Origin: Treponema sp.
Lineage (GTDB): Bacteria; Spirochaetota; Spirochaetia; Treponematales; Treponemataceae
Reading direction: 5' to 3'
Assembly: GCA_017525605.1 (NCBI GenBank)
Contig: JAFXSM010000004.1
Location: 37,263-101,262, forward strand
DNA: 64,000 nucleotides
Shown here: positions 17,338-26,384 of the stretch, in pieces
Position numbering within the stretch: the first letter of the stretch is position 1
Layout of the letters: every line of letters starts with the position of its first letter
Translations under genes and position numbers: made by a program
Notes under the pieces: model-generated
Database searches by the model: none
What the model saw: only the letters and a program-made list of their open reading frames with translations
What the model was told of the DNA's origin: nothing

Positions 17338-18755
17338 TGTTATCTAAAATTACAAAAAGTGTTTTAGCTGCGCTCGTCGCAGCTATATTTGTCTTACCTG
17401 CAAATGCGGACGATTCTTCGCCTGACGATTCTTTGATTCCTGCTTCGGAAGAGCAAGTTTCCGAAGTTCAGACTTCCGAAAATGATGATATTTCTGACGA
17501 TATTGACGGTCTTTTTGGCGAGGACAATGACGTTGAGGGGGCTGTCACTTCCGATTCGGATTCTGCTTCCGGCGGGACGAGTTTCTCATTCCTTTCGATT
17601 CCGCTTGAGATGCGCGGAGAGCTTGAGACTGAAGTCGGTGCCGCAATAAAGTGGGACGACCATTATCCGAACGGTTCCGCATATTTCAATCTTGAGAACT
17701 ACCTGCATTTTCTGACCCGCCCTGACAAATACATGGCGTTGAAAGGTTCTCTCAAGACGAGCCTTCCCGATGCCGAGGAAGCCGAGAACGACAACCAGAA
17801 CCGGTATTTCTACCTGTATGAGCTCTATTTCGACTACATCATGGCGAACAGGGTTTATATCACTGCCGGAAAGAAAAAGACGAACTGGGGCTGCGTCAGG
17901 CTTTTCAGCGACAATGAGAACGATGACGAGGAGCGCGATGACGATGCTCTTTACACGAACCCGTTGTGCGACAGCCGTTATAACATTTCTGGAATCGTGC
18001 GCGTCCCGTTCGGCTCTTCGTCCGTGACGCTCCTGACAATGTACAGGGGAACAGGCTCGCTGAAAAATCCTCCGACGTACAGGGATTTGTCTTTTGCGGG
18101 AAACCTTGAGCTTGTCTTTTTCGACACGTATTTCAATCTTTTCGGGCGCAGCTTTCCTTCGAGCAACGGCACTTTGGCGAAATATTACAGGTCGCCGCTT
18201 GTCGGAATGGAGCTGAAGAAGACTCTGTTCGGCTTTGACATTTATGCGCAGGAGCAGGCTTCGTTCGTGTCCATGAAGCGTCTCAGGCAGTTCTGGAAGA
18301 AGGAGCTTTACAGTTCGGATTCAATCGAGAAGCTCACTTTCACTGGTGGATTCTACAGGTTCTGGAATTCCAGCTATCCGTATGTAGGAATAAACGCTGA
18401 ATTCCAGAGCATCTACTATCCGACAGACAATTACGAGATGTCGTATGAGGCGGATGAGAATGACGACTACGATTGGGTTCAGGGAGACATCAGCCACGAG
18501 GCATATTCATTTCAGAACAGGCTCATGGTTGATATTGGCGTGGCTAAGTTCGGCTACGAGAACAAATTCAAAGCTGGCCTGCAGTGGTATCATGATTTTA
18601 CGAATGTCAGGGGGTATATAAAGCCGATATTCATCGTGTCGCGGGTTTTCCCTCATTGCGACTGGAAATCGGGTTTCAAGTATGAATACGACAAGGAATA
18701 CGATTACGGAAAATTCACGCTCGGAACATATTTTCAGTTCAACTTAAGCTATTAG
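17334..18755 (+). CDS. Exported beta-rich protein, probable outer membrane barrel
   Basis: 473 residues. Signal peptide to about residue 25 (LPANADD), then a very acidic linker (about 25-75) containing GLFGEDNDVEGAV, then aromatic-rich beta strands ending NLSY*. Repeated segments such as YFYLYELYFDYIMANRVYITAGKKKTNWG recall DUF1302-like or porin-like barrels found next to LolA-like carriers. It overlaps the carrier gene by four bases, so the two are translated together. The family cannot be confirmed by eye. A terminator follows. Confidence 0.7.
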   Translation: MMLSKITKSVLAALVAAIFVLPANADDSSPDDSLIPASEEQVSEVQTSENDDISDDIDGLFGEDNDVEGAVTSDSDSASGGTSFSFLSIPLEMRGELETEVGAAIKWDDHYPNGSAYFNLENYLHFLTRPDKYMALKGSLKTSLPDAEEAENDNQNRYFYLYELYFDYIMANRVYITAGKKKTNWGCVRLFSDNENDDEERDDDALYTNPLCDSRYNISGIVRVPFGSSSVTLLTMYRGTGSLKNPPTYRDLSFAGNLELVFFDTYFNLFGRSFPSSNGTLAKYYRSPLVGMELKKTLFGFDIYAQEQASFVSMKRLRQFWKKELYSSDSIEKLTFTGGFYRFWNSSYPYVGINAEFQSIYYPTDNYEMSYEADENDDYDWVQGDISHEAYSFQNRLMVDIGVAKFGYENKFKAGLQWYHDFTNVRGYIKPIFIVSRVFPHCDWKSGFKYEYDKEYDYGKFTLGTYFQFNLSY

Positions 18756-18762
18756 GTATTTG

Positions 18763-18799
18763 CAGGCTGCCCAATTCATTTTGGACAGCCTGTTTTTTT
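18763..18799. terminator. Terminator between convergent genes
   Basis: CAGGCTGCCCA pairs with TGGACAGCCTG (one mismatch) around a short loop, followed by seven T residues on the plus strand. The minus-strand gene stops within it at 18798. Confidence 0.85.
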
Positions 18800-19523
18800 A
18801 TTCGGCAAGGACTCCGTCGCGGATTTTTATGACGTGGTCGCTCATGGAGACGATTTTCGCGTCGTGTGTCGAGAACACGAACGTGGTGCCGAGCTCCTTG
18901 CTGAGTTTTTTCATGAGGTCGAGTATCTGATCTCCGTTCTTTGAGTCGAGGTTCGCTGTCGGCTCGTCGGCAAGGATTATCGGTGCTTTTGTGACAAGCG
19001 CGCGTGCGACTGCGACTCTCTGCCTTTGTCCGCCGGAAAGCTCGGACGGCTTGTGGTTCTTCCATTTTGTGAGCCCGACCGTCTCCAAAAGAAATGATAT
19101 CCAGTCTTTTCTCTCCGACGCGCTCATCGTCGTGCTTGCGACTGACTTTCCGAGTGTGAGCGGAAGTTCGATGTTCTCCCAAACGTCGAGGACAGGGATT
19201 AGGTTGAACGTCTGGAATATGAATCCGAGGTGGCTTCTTCTAAGTTCCGTCAGTTTTGAGTCGAGCTTGAGAGGGACTTTCGCGTCGATTCCGAGCTTTA
19301 CTCCGTCGTAGACATCGATTCCCTCAAGTATTATGGAGCCTGAGGCCGGAAGGTCGATTAAGCCTATCATGTTAAGGAGAGTTGATTTTCCCGAGCCGGA
19401 AGGACCTGAAATCGCCGCGAATTCGCCTTTTTCGATTTTGAAAGACACATTGTCCACGGCTTTTACCTGGACTTTTTCCATCTGATATATTTTGCTTACG
19501 TTTTTCAATTCAATAATTGCCAT
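18798..19523 (-). CDS. lolD: ABC transporter ATP-binding protein (LolD/MacB type)
   Basis: 241 residues. Walker A GPSGSGKST (about residue 39), Q-loop GFIFQTFNLIPVL, signature LSGGQRQRVAVARAL, Walker B ILADEPTANLDS and the switch His in STHD are all intact. An insert after LEGIDVYDG (VKLGIDAKVPLKLDSKLTEL) is longer than usual. It energises FtsX-type permeases; the pair at 13773-16483 is the likely partner although it lies on the other strand. No Shine-Dalgarno precedes the ATG, and a promoter ends eight bases upstream. Confidence 0.93.
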   Translation of the reverse strand: MAIIELKNVSKIYQMEKVQVKAVDNVSFKIEKGEFAAISGPSGSGKSTLLNMIGLIDLPASGSIILEGIDVYDGVKLGIDAKVPLKLDSKLTELRRSHLGFIFQTFNLIPVLDVWENIELPLTLGKSVASTTMSASERKDWISFLLETVGLTKWKNHKPSELSGGQRQRVAVARALVTKAPIILADEPTANLDSKNGDQILDLMKKLSKELGTTFVFSTHDAKIVSMSDHVIKIRDGVLAE

Positions 19524-19531
19524 AACATAAT

Positions 19532-19560
19532 ATTCTATTTTATTTTCGAAGTATTCTCAA
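19532..19560 (-). promoter_or_regulatory. Sigma-70 type promoter of the LolD-like gene
   Basis: Minus-strand TTGAGA, 17 bases, TAGAAT, then eight bases to the ATG at 19523. The predicted transcript would carry about one or two untranslated bases. Confidence 0.7.
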
Positions 19561-19729
19561 TTATCAGCATTATCGTAAAAATCGCTTGCGGATTTGTCGG
19601 ATTCAGATATGGAATTAGCACATATAATTTTTTATACTGTAAAAAAATCTCAAAAAACTCCAATTTCAGATTGATGGTTTTGTGCCGATATTCAATTTAT
19701 GGCCGTCTATTTTGGAGGAAGAGGGGAGC

Positions 19730-21001
19730 ATGATTAAAATATTGATATTGGTTGCCGTTGTGATAGTCGTTGTTCGTTTCGTTTCGCAGAACAACGAGAA
19801 AATCCAGTTTTTCACGACGGGAATGGATAAAGGGTTCAAAATTTCAGAAATCTTTGCTTTGTGGAAGCTGGCTCGTGTTTCGAATCTTGAGAATCCCGAG
19901 TCGCTTTATTTTTCGCTGCCGCTTATGAGCGATGCGATTTCTCATTTCATTCAGGAAACGCGGGAGAACAGGACCGATTCCCTGGAGAAAAACAAGCGGT
20001 TCCTTACGAAGCTGTACGATTACAGGACGAGGATAAGCCTTGAGCATGAGAACAACAAAAGCCTTGATTCTTCGAAATACCTCGACAAGCACCAGAAGCT
20101 CCGAATCATTCTTCCTGGTTCCGGCGTTTTCAAATCTGAGATTCTTGAGAACGGAACTGAGCTGATAATAAAAACTCCGACAAGAAACGGGGTAATCGCA
20201 GTTCCGGGGCAGGAATGGGTCGGAAAAAAAGTCCATGTCTATCTCTGGCGAAAAGGTGACGCCGCATACGTCTTCGATTCCGTAGTCAACAACTACGATT
20301 TGTTCCTCGGCTCCACAGTACTCCGCCTGAAACATTCAACCGACATGATAAGGACACAGAAGCGCGAGTCAATCAGAAGCGCGTGCCAGATTGAGGCACA
20401 GCTCTATTTCGTCGGAGACGGCAAGGTCGATTACGATGCAGTTGATGCGACTCCAGGTTTCAGATGTATCCTTGAGGATATTTCGGAAGGCGGCTCGCTT
20501 ATCAGGGTCGGCGGAAAGGGTGTGAAGGGCGCGCGGCTCAAGATTCAGTTCAACATAAGCGACAATCTCATCGTCATGTTCGGTGTCGTCGTCGGGGTCG
20601 AGTACAACAAGAATCTGAACCAGTCTAGGCTTCATTTTGAGTGCATACACATGGATGAGACAATGAAGAACATCGTCCTGAGCTTTGTCTACAAGACGCT
20701 GCCTGAGGACAAGAAGGAGGCTCTTGAGGCTATCTCCCTTGCGGAGGAGGATGCTTCACCGGAGGAGCAGAATGCGAACGGCGAGCTTGACACGCAGATG
20801 GTGTCGAATCCTGATGATCCGTTTGACGAAACCGTTGCCGTTGAAAAGTCGATGGAAGGCCTTTCCGAAGACAATTCCGTTGACGACGGCATTGTGGAGA
20901 CCAATTTCGAGGACGATTTCGGCAACGGCGGATTCGACGACCATTTTGAGGACAAGATGAACGAATTCCGAAACAAAATGGAAGCATACAAGCGTTCGTA
21001 G
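19730..21001 (+). CDS. Membrane-anchored PilZ domain protein
   Basis: 423 residues from ATG at 19730, preceded by GGAGG and GAGGGGAG; a GTG at 19682 gives a longer form without support. Residues 1-20 are a membrane helix (MIKILILVAVVIVVVRFV). A middle domain of unknown type leads to a PilZ domain with the cyclic-di-GMP signature RESIR (Arg212, Arg216) and DISEGG (Asp250, Ser252, Gly254). The C-terminal 90 residues are acidic and probably disordered. Likely a cyclic-di-GMP receptor acting at the membrane, perhaps on motility or envelope functions. Confidence 0.8.
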   Translation: MIKILILVAVVIVVVRFVSQNNEKIQFFTTGMDKGFKISEIFALWKLARVSNLENPESLYFSLPLMSDAISHFIQETRENRTDSLEKNKRFLTKLYDYRTRISLEHENNKSLDSSKYLDKHQKLRIILPGSGVFKSEILENGTELIIKTPTRNGVIAVPGQEWVGKKVHVYLWRKGDAAYVFDSVVNNYDLFLGSTVLRLKHSTDMIRTQKRESIRSACQIEAQLYFVGDGKVDYDAVDATPGFRCILEDISEGGSLIRVGGKGVKGARLKIQFNISDNLIVMFGVVVGVEYNKNLNQSRLHFECIHMDETMKNIVLSFVYKTLPEDKKEALEAISLAEEDASPEEQNANGELDTQMVSNPDDPFDETVAVEKSMEGLSEDNSVDDGIVETNFEDDFGNGGFDDHFEDKMNEFRNKMEAYKRS

Positions 21002-21030
21002 CTTTTTTCGGAAAACAATTTACGAGATTT

Positions 21031-21070
21031 GCAGGCTGAATGAATTTCCTCGTTCAGCCTGCTTTTTTTT
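21031..21070 (+). terminator. Intrinsic terminator after the PilZ gene
   Basis: GCAGGCTGAA pairs with TTCAGCCTGC across a 12-base loop, followed by eight T residues. Two direct copies of GCGGAATTTT follow at 21071-21090. Confidence 0.9.
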
Positions 21071-21124
21071 GCGGAATTTTGCGGAATTTTGCAGAAAATG
21101 AAAATTCCGCGATAAATAATTTGC

Positions 21125-22453
21125 ATGAATGCGATGCCGAAAAAAATATCAGCGAAATTTTCAGTTTTATATTCTGCTTTGAAATCCGTTTTTAAATCCG
21201 TGGCAGCTCGGAATGTGAATCTTCCGAATCCCGTAATTTTTTCAGCAGCTCTTTGTGCTTTTCTTTTCTATTCGAATGCGGTGCGCGTCCGCCCTTCGCC
21301 CTGTTTTTCGTCGCTTATTCCGTATCAAAAAACGGTTTCCCTCGGCGGAACTGTCGCTTCCAATCCCGTGAAAACAAAAAACGGCTGCTACAGAGTCGAT
21401 TTTTCCGCGGATTCCGCATTTTCAGAAAACGCCTCGTCATCGGCGCACGGAATCGTTCATCTTCTTGTTCCGTCCGACATCGTGGAGTCGCTTTTCCCCG
21501 GCAGGTTGTACACTTCGGCATTGTCGGCCGGCGGCGTGATTTTCGAGGAAGGCATGAGCCTTTATGTTTTCGGCCGCATGGGAAACGCGGAGTCCATGAC
21601 TGTCACATCTGCGAGAATAAAAGAACGCCGTAAAAATGGCTTTGTTTCGCGGATTTTTGAAAAACGGGCGCGTTCAAGGCTTCTGTTCAGGAAACTGATG
21701 TTCGCGTGGGGAGTTTCCGGCGGATTTTTGCTCGCGCTTTTTTCGGGTGCAAGGGAATACACAGAAATATCCGTTTCGGAAGCGTTCAGGAATGCTGGGC
21801 TCAGCCACATAATGGCGTTGTCCGGTATGCATCTTTCGCTTTTCGGCGGTGCGGCATTTTTCCTTGCTAGAAAGCTTTCTACACGGCGGTTCGCGGATTT
21901 ATTCAGCCTCGTCTGCATTCTTTTTTTCGTCTGGTTCGCAGGTCTTTCCCCGTCGCTCCTTCGCGCACTCATAAGTTCGCTGATTCTTTCTCTCTCGTCT
22001 TTTTTGCGCCTGAAACGCCCTGACGGTCTGACTCTCCTTTCCCTGACGTTCCTCATTCATGTCTCTATCTTTCCGTCTCATCTTTTTGAAATCGCGTTCA
22101 TGCTGAGCTATTCGTCGCTCTTCGGAATCCTCGCGTTTTCTCCGTTTTGCAAGAGGATTGTCTCAAGGCGGATTGTCCCCCCTCTCGCGTCCTCGTTTTC
22201 TGCTTCCGTCGGCGCATTTGTCTCAACGGTGCCTGTCGCATTTTCAGTGTTCGGAACCCTCACTCCAATCGGGATAATTGCGACCGTGTTCGTTTCCCCG
22301 CTTGTCAGCGCGTTTTTGTATGTTGGGCTTTTCGGAATCGTGCTGTCTGTTCTCGCTCCTTTTCTTTCGATTCCGTTCGGTGTTATTATTTCCATTATCT
22401 ACGGTTTGGTCAGAAAGACCGCCTTGTTCTTTGCGGCTTTTCCGCACTTTTAA
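21125..22453 (+). CDS. comEC: ComEC/Rec2-family DNA uptake channel
   Basis: 442 residues. An N-terminal soluble part leads to the competence domain with GLSHIMALSGMHLSLFGG and many membrane helices. The C-terminal metallo-beta-lactamase domain of longer ComEC proteins is absent; short forms are common. ComEC carries single-stranded DNA across the inner membrane during transformation. No ribosome site precedes the ATG; a weak promoter (TTGCAG, 18 bases, TAAATA at 21113-21118) ends six bases upstream. It is followed after 24 bases by rsmA. Confidence 0.85.
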   Translation: MNAMPKKISAKFSVLYSALKSVFKSVAARNVNLPNPVIFSAALCAFLFYSNAVRVRPSPCFSSLIPYQKTVSLGGTVASNPVKTKNGCYRVDFSADSAFSENASSSAHGIVHLLVPSDIVESLFPGRLYTSALSAGGVIFEEGMSLYVFGRMGNAESMTVTSARIKERRKNGFVSRIFEKRARSRLLFRKLMFAWGVSGGFLLALFSGAREYTEISVSEAFRNAGLSHIMALSGMHLSLFGGAAFFLARKLSTRRFADLFSLVCILFFVWFAGLSPSLLRALISSLILSLSSFLRLKRPDGLTLLSLTFLIHVSIFPSHLFEIAFMLSYSSLFGILAFSPFCKRIVSRRIVPPLASSFSASVGAFVSTVPVAFSVFGTLTPIGIIATVFVSPLVSAFLYVGLFGIVLSVLAPFLSIPFGVIISIIYGLVRKTALFFAAFPHF

Positions 22454-22477
22454 AATTCTCAAAGCAGGACGTGAAAA

Positions 22478-23356
22478 ATGATAAAACATCCAGATTACAA
22501 TTCCCCGATAGAACTGAAAAATTTCTTGGACGAAAACGGAATGGCGATGCAGAAGAAATTCGGTCAGAACTTTCTTGTGAATGCAGATGCTCGTAAAAAA
22601 CTCATAGATGTGCTCGATATCGATGAAAATTCAAAAGTTTGGGAAGTCGGTCCGGGGCTCGGCTCCATGACAGACGAGATACTGTCGCGAGGGGCAACGC
22701 TGACTTCTTTCGAAATCGACCACGGGTTCGCGCGTCTTGTGAGGCAGTTTTTCGAGGATTACAGCGAAAAAAATAAATTTTCCGTCGTCGAGGGCGATGT
22801 CCTCAAAACGTGGAAGAAGCATTGCGACGAGTGCGGCGTTCCCGACAGGTTTTTCGGAAACCTTCCGTACAATGTCGCTGCCACGATAATCGGCGACATG
22901 ATAAACGGCGGGGTCAGGTTCGACAAAATCGTCGTCACGATTCAGAAAGAAGTCGCGATGAGAATGACGGCCGCTCCCGGAACGGAAGACTATTCTTCGT
23001 TTTCGGTGCTCTGCCAGTGGGCGTATGACGTGAAGAACGTCCTCGATTTGGCGGGCGGAAATTTCTGGCCGGTGCCGAACGTCGCGAGCCGTGCAGTTCT
23101 TATGACGAAGAAGGCTGATTTTCCGCGCTGCAAGAATCCGTCTCTTTTCATGCGCATGATTCGTCAGCTTTTCTCGTCGAGAAGAAAGACTGTGCGCAAC
23201 AACCTTCTGAAAATGGCTGGCGGCGGAGAAAACTGCGACAAAGTTCTTGCGGCCGCGGGCGTGAATCCGTCGGTGCGCGCGGAGGCAATGAGCGTTGACG
23301 AGCTTCTGAAACTCTCTGACTGCCTTTCTGATGTCGTCGGAAATTCAAAGAAGTGA
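22478..23356 (+). CDS. rsmA: 16S rRNA dimethyladenosine transferase RsmA/KsgA
   Basis: 292 residues. It methylates the two adjacent adenines of the 3' hairpin of 16S rRNA, a late 30S maturation step. The SAM-binding motif VWEVGPGLGSMTDEIL, the start KKFGQNFL and the catalytic GNLPYNV are present. ATG follows AGGA. It lies 21 bases before the YggS gene. Confidence 0.95.
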   Translation: MIKHPDYNSPIELKNFLDENGMAMQKKFGQNFLVNADARKKLIDVLDIDENSKVWEVGPGLGSMTDEILSRGATLTSFEIDHGFARLVRQFFEDYSEKNKFSVVEGDVLKTWKKHCDECGVPDRFFGNLPYNVAATIIGDMINGGVRFDKIVVTIQKEVAMRMTAAPGTEDYSSFSVLCQWAYDVKNVLDLAGGNFWPVPNVASRAVLMTKKADFPRCKNPSLFMRMIRQLFSSRRKTVRNNLLKMAGGGENCDKVLAAAGVNPSVRAEAMSVDELLKLSDCLSDVVGNSKK

Positions 23357-23377
23357 GCGTGAAAAAAGGAAAAAAGA

Positions 23378-24085
23378 ATGGGAATAAAAGAGAATCTTCT
23401 GAATATACGGAAAACGATTTCTGAATGCGCCATAAAGAGCGGGCGTGGCGAAAATGACGTGAAGCTCGTTGCTGTCAGCAAATTTCATCCGGCGGAGAGC
23501 GTCCTTGAGGCGATTTCGTGCGGTCAGCTTCTCTTTGGCGAGAACAGGGTGCAGGAAGCCGCGGCGAAATTCGATTTTGTGCGCTCTACAGGTGCCGAGC
23601 CGTGCCTGCACATCATCGGCTCGTTGCAGCGGAACAAGGTGAAGGAAGCAGTGCGGATCGCTTCTTGCATTGAATCTTTGGACAGGATCGAGCTTGCGGA
23701 CGAGATTGAGAAGCAGTGCGCAAAAATCGGGAAGAAAATCGACGTGCTTTTGGAAATCCACACCGGCGAGGAATCGAAATCAGGTTTTTCAAGCGAGGAA
23801 GATGTCGCTCTCGTCCTTGAAAAATGCGCGGCGGGGGAATATGGGCACATCGTTCCGAAAGGTTTCATGACGATGGCACCGAACACTGACGACGAATCCC
23901 TTGTGAGAAAATCGTTCTCGTATCTTCGCGAGCTGAGAGGGCGCATGTCGTCACGCTTTCCGTCGCTTTCACTTTCGGAATTGTCGATGGGAATGAGCGG
24001 CGACTATGAAATCGCGATTTCGGAGGGGGCAACGATTGTCAGAATCGGCACCGCAATTTTCGGGCAGAGAGATTATTCAAAATGA
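23378..24085 (+). CDS. yggS: YggS/PROSC-family pyridoxal phosphate homeostasis protein
   Basis: 235 residues. The PLP lysine lies in KLVAVSKFHP (near residue 34). The family signature near the C-terminus (LSMGMSGDYEIAI then GATIVRIGTAIFG) is intact. The family buffers PLP and affects amino-acid metabolism; no catalytic activity is established. The stop overlaps the next ATG by four bases. Confidence 0.93.
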   Translation: MGIKENLLNIRKTISECAIKSGRGENDVKLVAVSKFHPAESVLEAISCGQLLFGENRVQEAAAKFDFVRSTGAEPCLHIIGSLQRNKVKEAVRIASCIESLDRIELADEIEKQCAKIGKKIDVLLEIHTGEESKSGFSSEEDVALVLEKCAAGEYGHIVPKGFMTMAPNTDDESLVRKSFSYLRELRGRMSSRFPSLSLSELSMGMSGDYEIAISEGATIVRIGTAIFGQRDYSK

Positions 24086-24606
24086 GAATTCCCGCTTCCG
24101 CACTCATCATGATTTTCCTGTTCGCTTTGGCTCGTCCCGCTTTTTCCGAGGACACTTCCTCTTCGTATGACGACGTTGAATTTCCGCAGTGGTCGAAGGA
24201 TTTGCGGCGGACTGAAATCATCACTCTTGGCTCTGTCCCGTTCGTCACATTGTGGACGACGCTCGGTTATTCGATGTCGGTGTACGGCGAATTCAGGAAT
24301 CCGCTTAGCACGAACACTGACGATTTCACCGAATCCGACAAAAAGAAAATAATCGCGCTTTCAGGCGGAATCTGCGTGGGGCTTGGACTTGTCGATTTGA
24401 TAATCACCCTTGTAAAGCGTTCCTCGTCAAAAAAAATCGAGAGCAGGAAGCAGGGGCCGATAACAATCATCCCGAAATCGGCTGTTCTCGAAGGAATGCA
24501 GGGAGAAAATCCTGTCGGGCATGACGGAGAGAATGGCGAAAAACCGCCTGTTGAGAGAAACGAAGAATATCTGATTGACGGAGTTATTGAGAATGCCATC
24601 TTTTAG
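24082..24606 (+). CDS. Exported or membrane protein of unknown function
   Basis: 174 residues. Signal peptide MRIPASALIMIFLFALARPAF, then two hydrophobic segments (about residues 48-66 and 93-112; the second contains GGICVGLGLVDLIITLV), and a polar tail. It is squeezed between yggS (four-base overlap) and the pseudouridine synthase (14-base overlap), so it is translated in the same operon. No family recognised. Confidence 0.7.
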   Translation: MRIPASALIMIFLFALARPAFSEDTSSSYDDVEFPQWSKDLRRTEIITLGSVPFVTLWTTLGYSMSVYGEFRNPLSTNTDDFTESDKKKIIALSGGICVGLGLVDLIITLVKRSSSKKIESRKQGPITIIPKSAVLEGMQGENPVGHDGENGEKPPVERNEEYLIDGVIENAIF

Positions 24607-25555
24607 CATAAATGTGCCTGACGATTTTTCCGGGGCAGTGCGGCTCGACAAATACATGGCTTCGCTTCCAGAGGGAATGAACCGCTCGAAACTGAAAAGC
24701 GGTATAGAAAACCTTACCGTGAACGGGAAAAAGGCGAAGATGTCAACGAAAGTCTCTTCCGGCGACAAAATCGAATTTGACTGGGAGGACAGCGTTCCCG
24801 ACGACATCGTGCCGGAGGACATTCCGCTCGACGTTGTTTATGAGGACGAGAACGTGACGGTCGTGAACAAGAAGCAGGGCATGGTGACGCATCCGGCTTG
24901 CGGAAACTGGAACGGAACTCTCGTCAACGCGCTTCTTTTCAGGTGGGGGAGGAGCAAGATTGGAATCGGCGAGGATTTTGCGAGCATAAGGCCAGGAATC
25001 GTTCACAGGCTCGACAAGGACACTTCGGGGCTGATGATAACGGCGCGGAACAGGGACAGCGAGGAGTGGCTTCACAACCAGTTTCTGAACCACAGGCTTG
25101 TCCAAAAGGAATACATTGCGATTTGCGTCGGAAGACCAAAAGATTTGTCCGGGAGAATCGAAACGAACATCGCGCGCGACCTCCGCGACAGGAAAAAGTT
25201 CCGCGCGACGCCTGTAGGCTCGGAAGGAAAATTCTCATGCTCGATTTACCAGTGCATCGGAATTTATGAGGCCGGCAACGAGACGTATTCGCTCATGCGC
25301 GTCCGAATAAAGACAGGGCGGACGCACCAGATTCGCGTGCACATGAAGCACATCGGCTGCCCGATTCTTGGCGACCCGATTTACGGAAAGAATCCGTCCG
25401 GCGTTTTCAAGACCGCAACGCTGATGCTGCATTCATACGTCCTGAAAATCCGCCTTCCGTTCTGCGATACACCTAGCACGTTCAAAGCCCCTGTTCCGAT
25501 TCGGTTTCGGAAAGTGATGTTCGTGCTGCACAAAAAATTCAGGAGGGTGCGCTAG
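24593..25555 (+). CDS. rluD: RluA/RluD-family pseudouridine synthase with S4 domain
   Basis: 320 residues starting at MPSFSINVPDDF, with GGAG nine bases upstream; a start 18 bases earlier has no such support. N-terminal S4 RNA-binding domain (RLDKYMASLPEGMNRSKLKS), then the catalytic domain with VHRLDKDTSGLM (catalytic Asp) and GRTHQIRVHMKHIGCPI. Members modify 23S rRNA uridines; the exact target is uncertain. The gene ends at the first base of the next gene's GTG. Confidence 0.88.
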   Translation: MPSFSINVPDDFSGAVRLDKYMASLPEGMNRSKLKSGIENLTVNGKKAKMSTKVSSGDKIEFDWEDSVPDDIVPEDIPLDVVYEDENVTVVNKKQGMVTHPACGNWNGTLVNALLFRWGRSKIGIGEDFASIRPGIVHRLDKDTSGLMITARNRDSEEWLHNQFLNHRLVQKEYIAICVGRPKDLSGRIETNIARDLRDRKKFRATPVGSEGKFSCSIYQCIGIYEAGNETYSLMRVRIKTGRTHQIRVHMKHIGCPILGDPIYGKNPSGVFKTATLMLHSYVLKIRLPFCDTPSTFKAPVPIRFRKVMFVLHKKFRRVR

Positions 25556-26334
25556 TGGATTCTGCTTTTGAAAAAAAAGAAAGAGCGAAAGACGAAGAAA
25601 TCGAAATCGTCCATGGGCCGACGAAGGACGAACCGTTCGTTGTCGTCTACAAACCGTCCGGTCTTCCGTCCGCGCCGCTTTGTGATGGAGATGACAGCGC
25701 ACTTTCCCGCGTCGCTTCTCTTTTTCCTGAAAGTCTGAATATTATAGGAAAAAAGAAAGTTGAGCACGGCCTCGTTCACAGAATCGACACGGGGACGAGG
25801 GGGCTTGTCGTTGTCGCGACGGAGCAGCATTTTTACGATTCTCTGATTGACGCGCAGAAAAACGACCTTTTCAAAAAATGGTATCGGGCCGGAATTTCAT
25901 TTGTCGGTGGATGTGCGGAAAAACTCGGCGGATTCCCGGAATGTCCTTTCCTCGAAAATCTGAAAGGCGCGAAAAATGCGAAATCTTTGAAAGAAAAAGC
26001 TCCGTTCGATGTCTCAAGCTTTTTCCGCCCGTTCGGTCCGAAAGGCTCTCAGGTTCGTCCTGTTGTTGAGGGCGGGGGCAGGGCTATGATGAAAAAGAGC
26101 GGCGACAAAATCTACACGACGACGATAGAGTCGGTTTCTGAAAGCGAGGCTGTGTGCTCGATAACGGCAGGGTACAGGCATCAGGTTCGCTGCCATCTTG
26201 CGTGGTGCGGGATTCCGGTCAAGGACGATTTCGTGTACAACCCGGATTTCAAAGCTGGTTGCAATGATGACAGTCGGGCGTTCGATTTCTGCGCGTTCAA
26301 AATCGAATTCCTGGGGTTCTCGTTCGAAATCTGA
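25555..26334 (+). CDS. RluA-family pseudouridine synthase without S4 domain
   Basis: 259 residues. The start is GTG, supported by AGGAGGGTG five bases upstream. The catalytic motif HRIDTGTRGLVV is present and the C-terminal RHQVRCHLAWCGIPV is the counterpart of the usual HQIR segment. No S4 domain, and an unusual insert near residues 110-165 (KNAKSLKEKAPFDVSSF). It follows another RluA-type gene with one-base overlap. The target RNA is unknown. Confidence 0.8.
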   Translation: MDSAFEKKERAKDEEIEIVHGPTKDEPFVVVYKPSGLPSAPLCDGDDSALSRVASLFPESLNIIGKKKVEHGLVHRIDTGTRGLVVVATEQHFYDSLIDAQKNDLFKKWYRAGISFVGGCAEKLGGFPECPFLENLKGAKNAKSLKEKAPFDVSSFFRPFGPKGSQVRPVVEGGGRAMMKKSGDKIYTTTIESVSESEAVCSITAGYRHQVRCHLAWCGIPVKDDFVYNPDFKAGCNDDSRAFDFCAFKIEFLGFSFEI

Positions 26335-26384
26335 TTTTCCAGTTCCATTGCGGTTCGTTCCGAATCAAGTCTGGTTCGCTCTTT

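Noticed and set aside
21071..21100. Direct copies of GCGGAATTTT as iteron or operator
   Set aside because: Only two exact copies next to a terminator; no support for a function.
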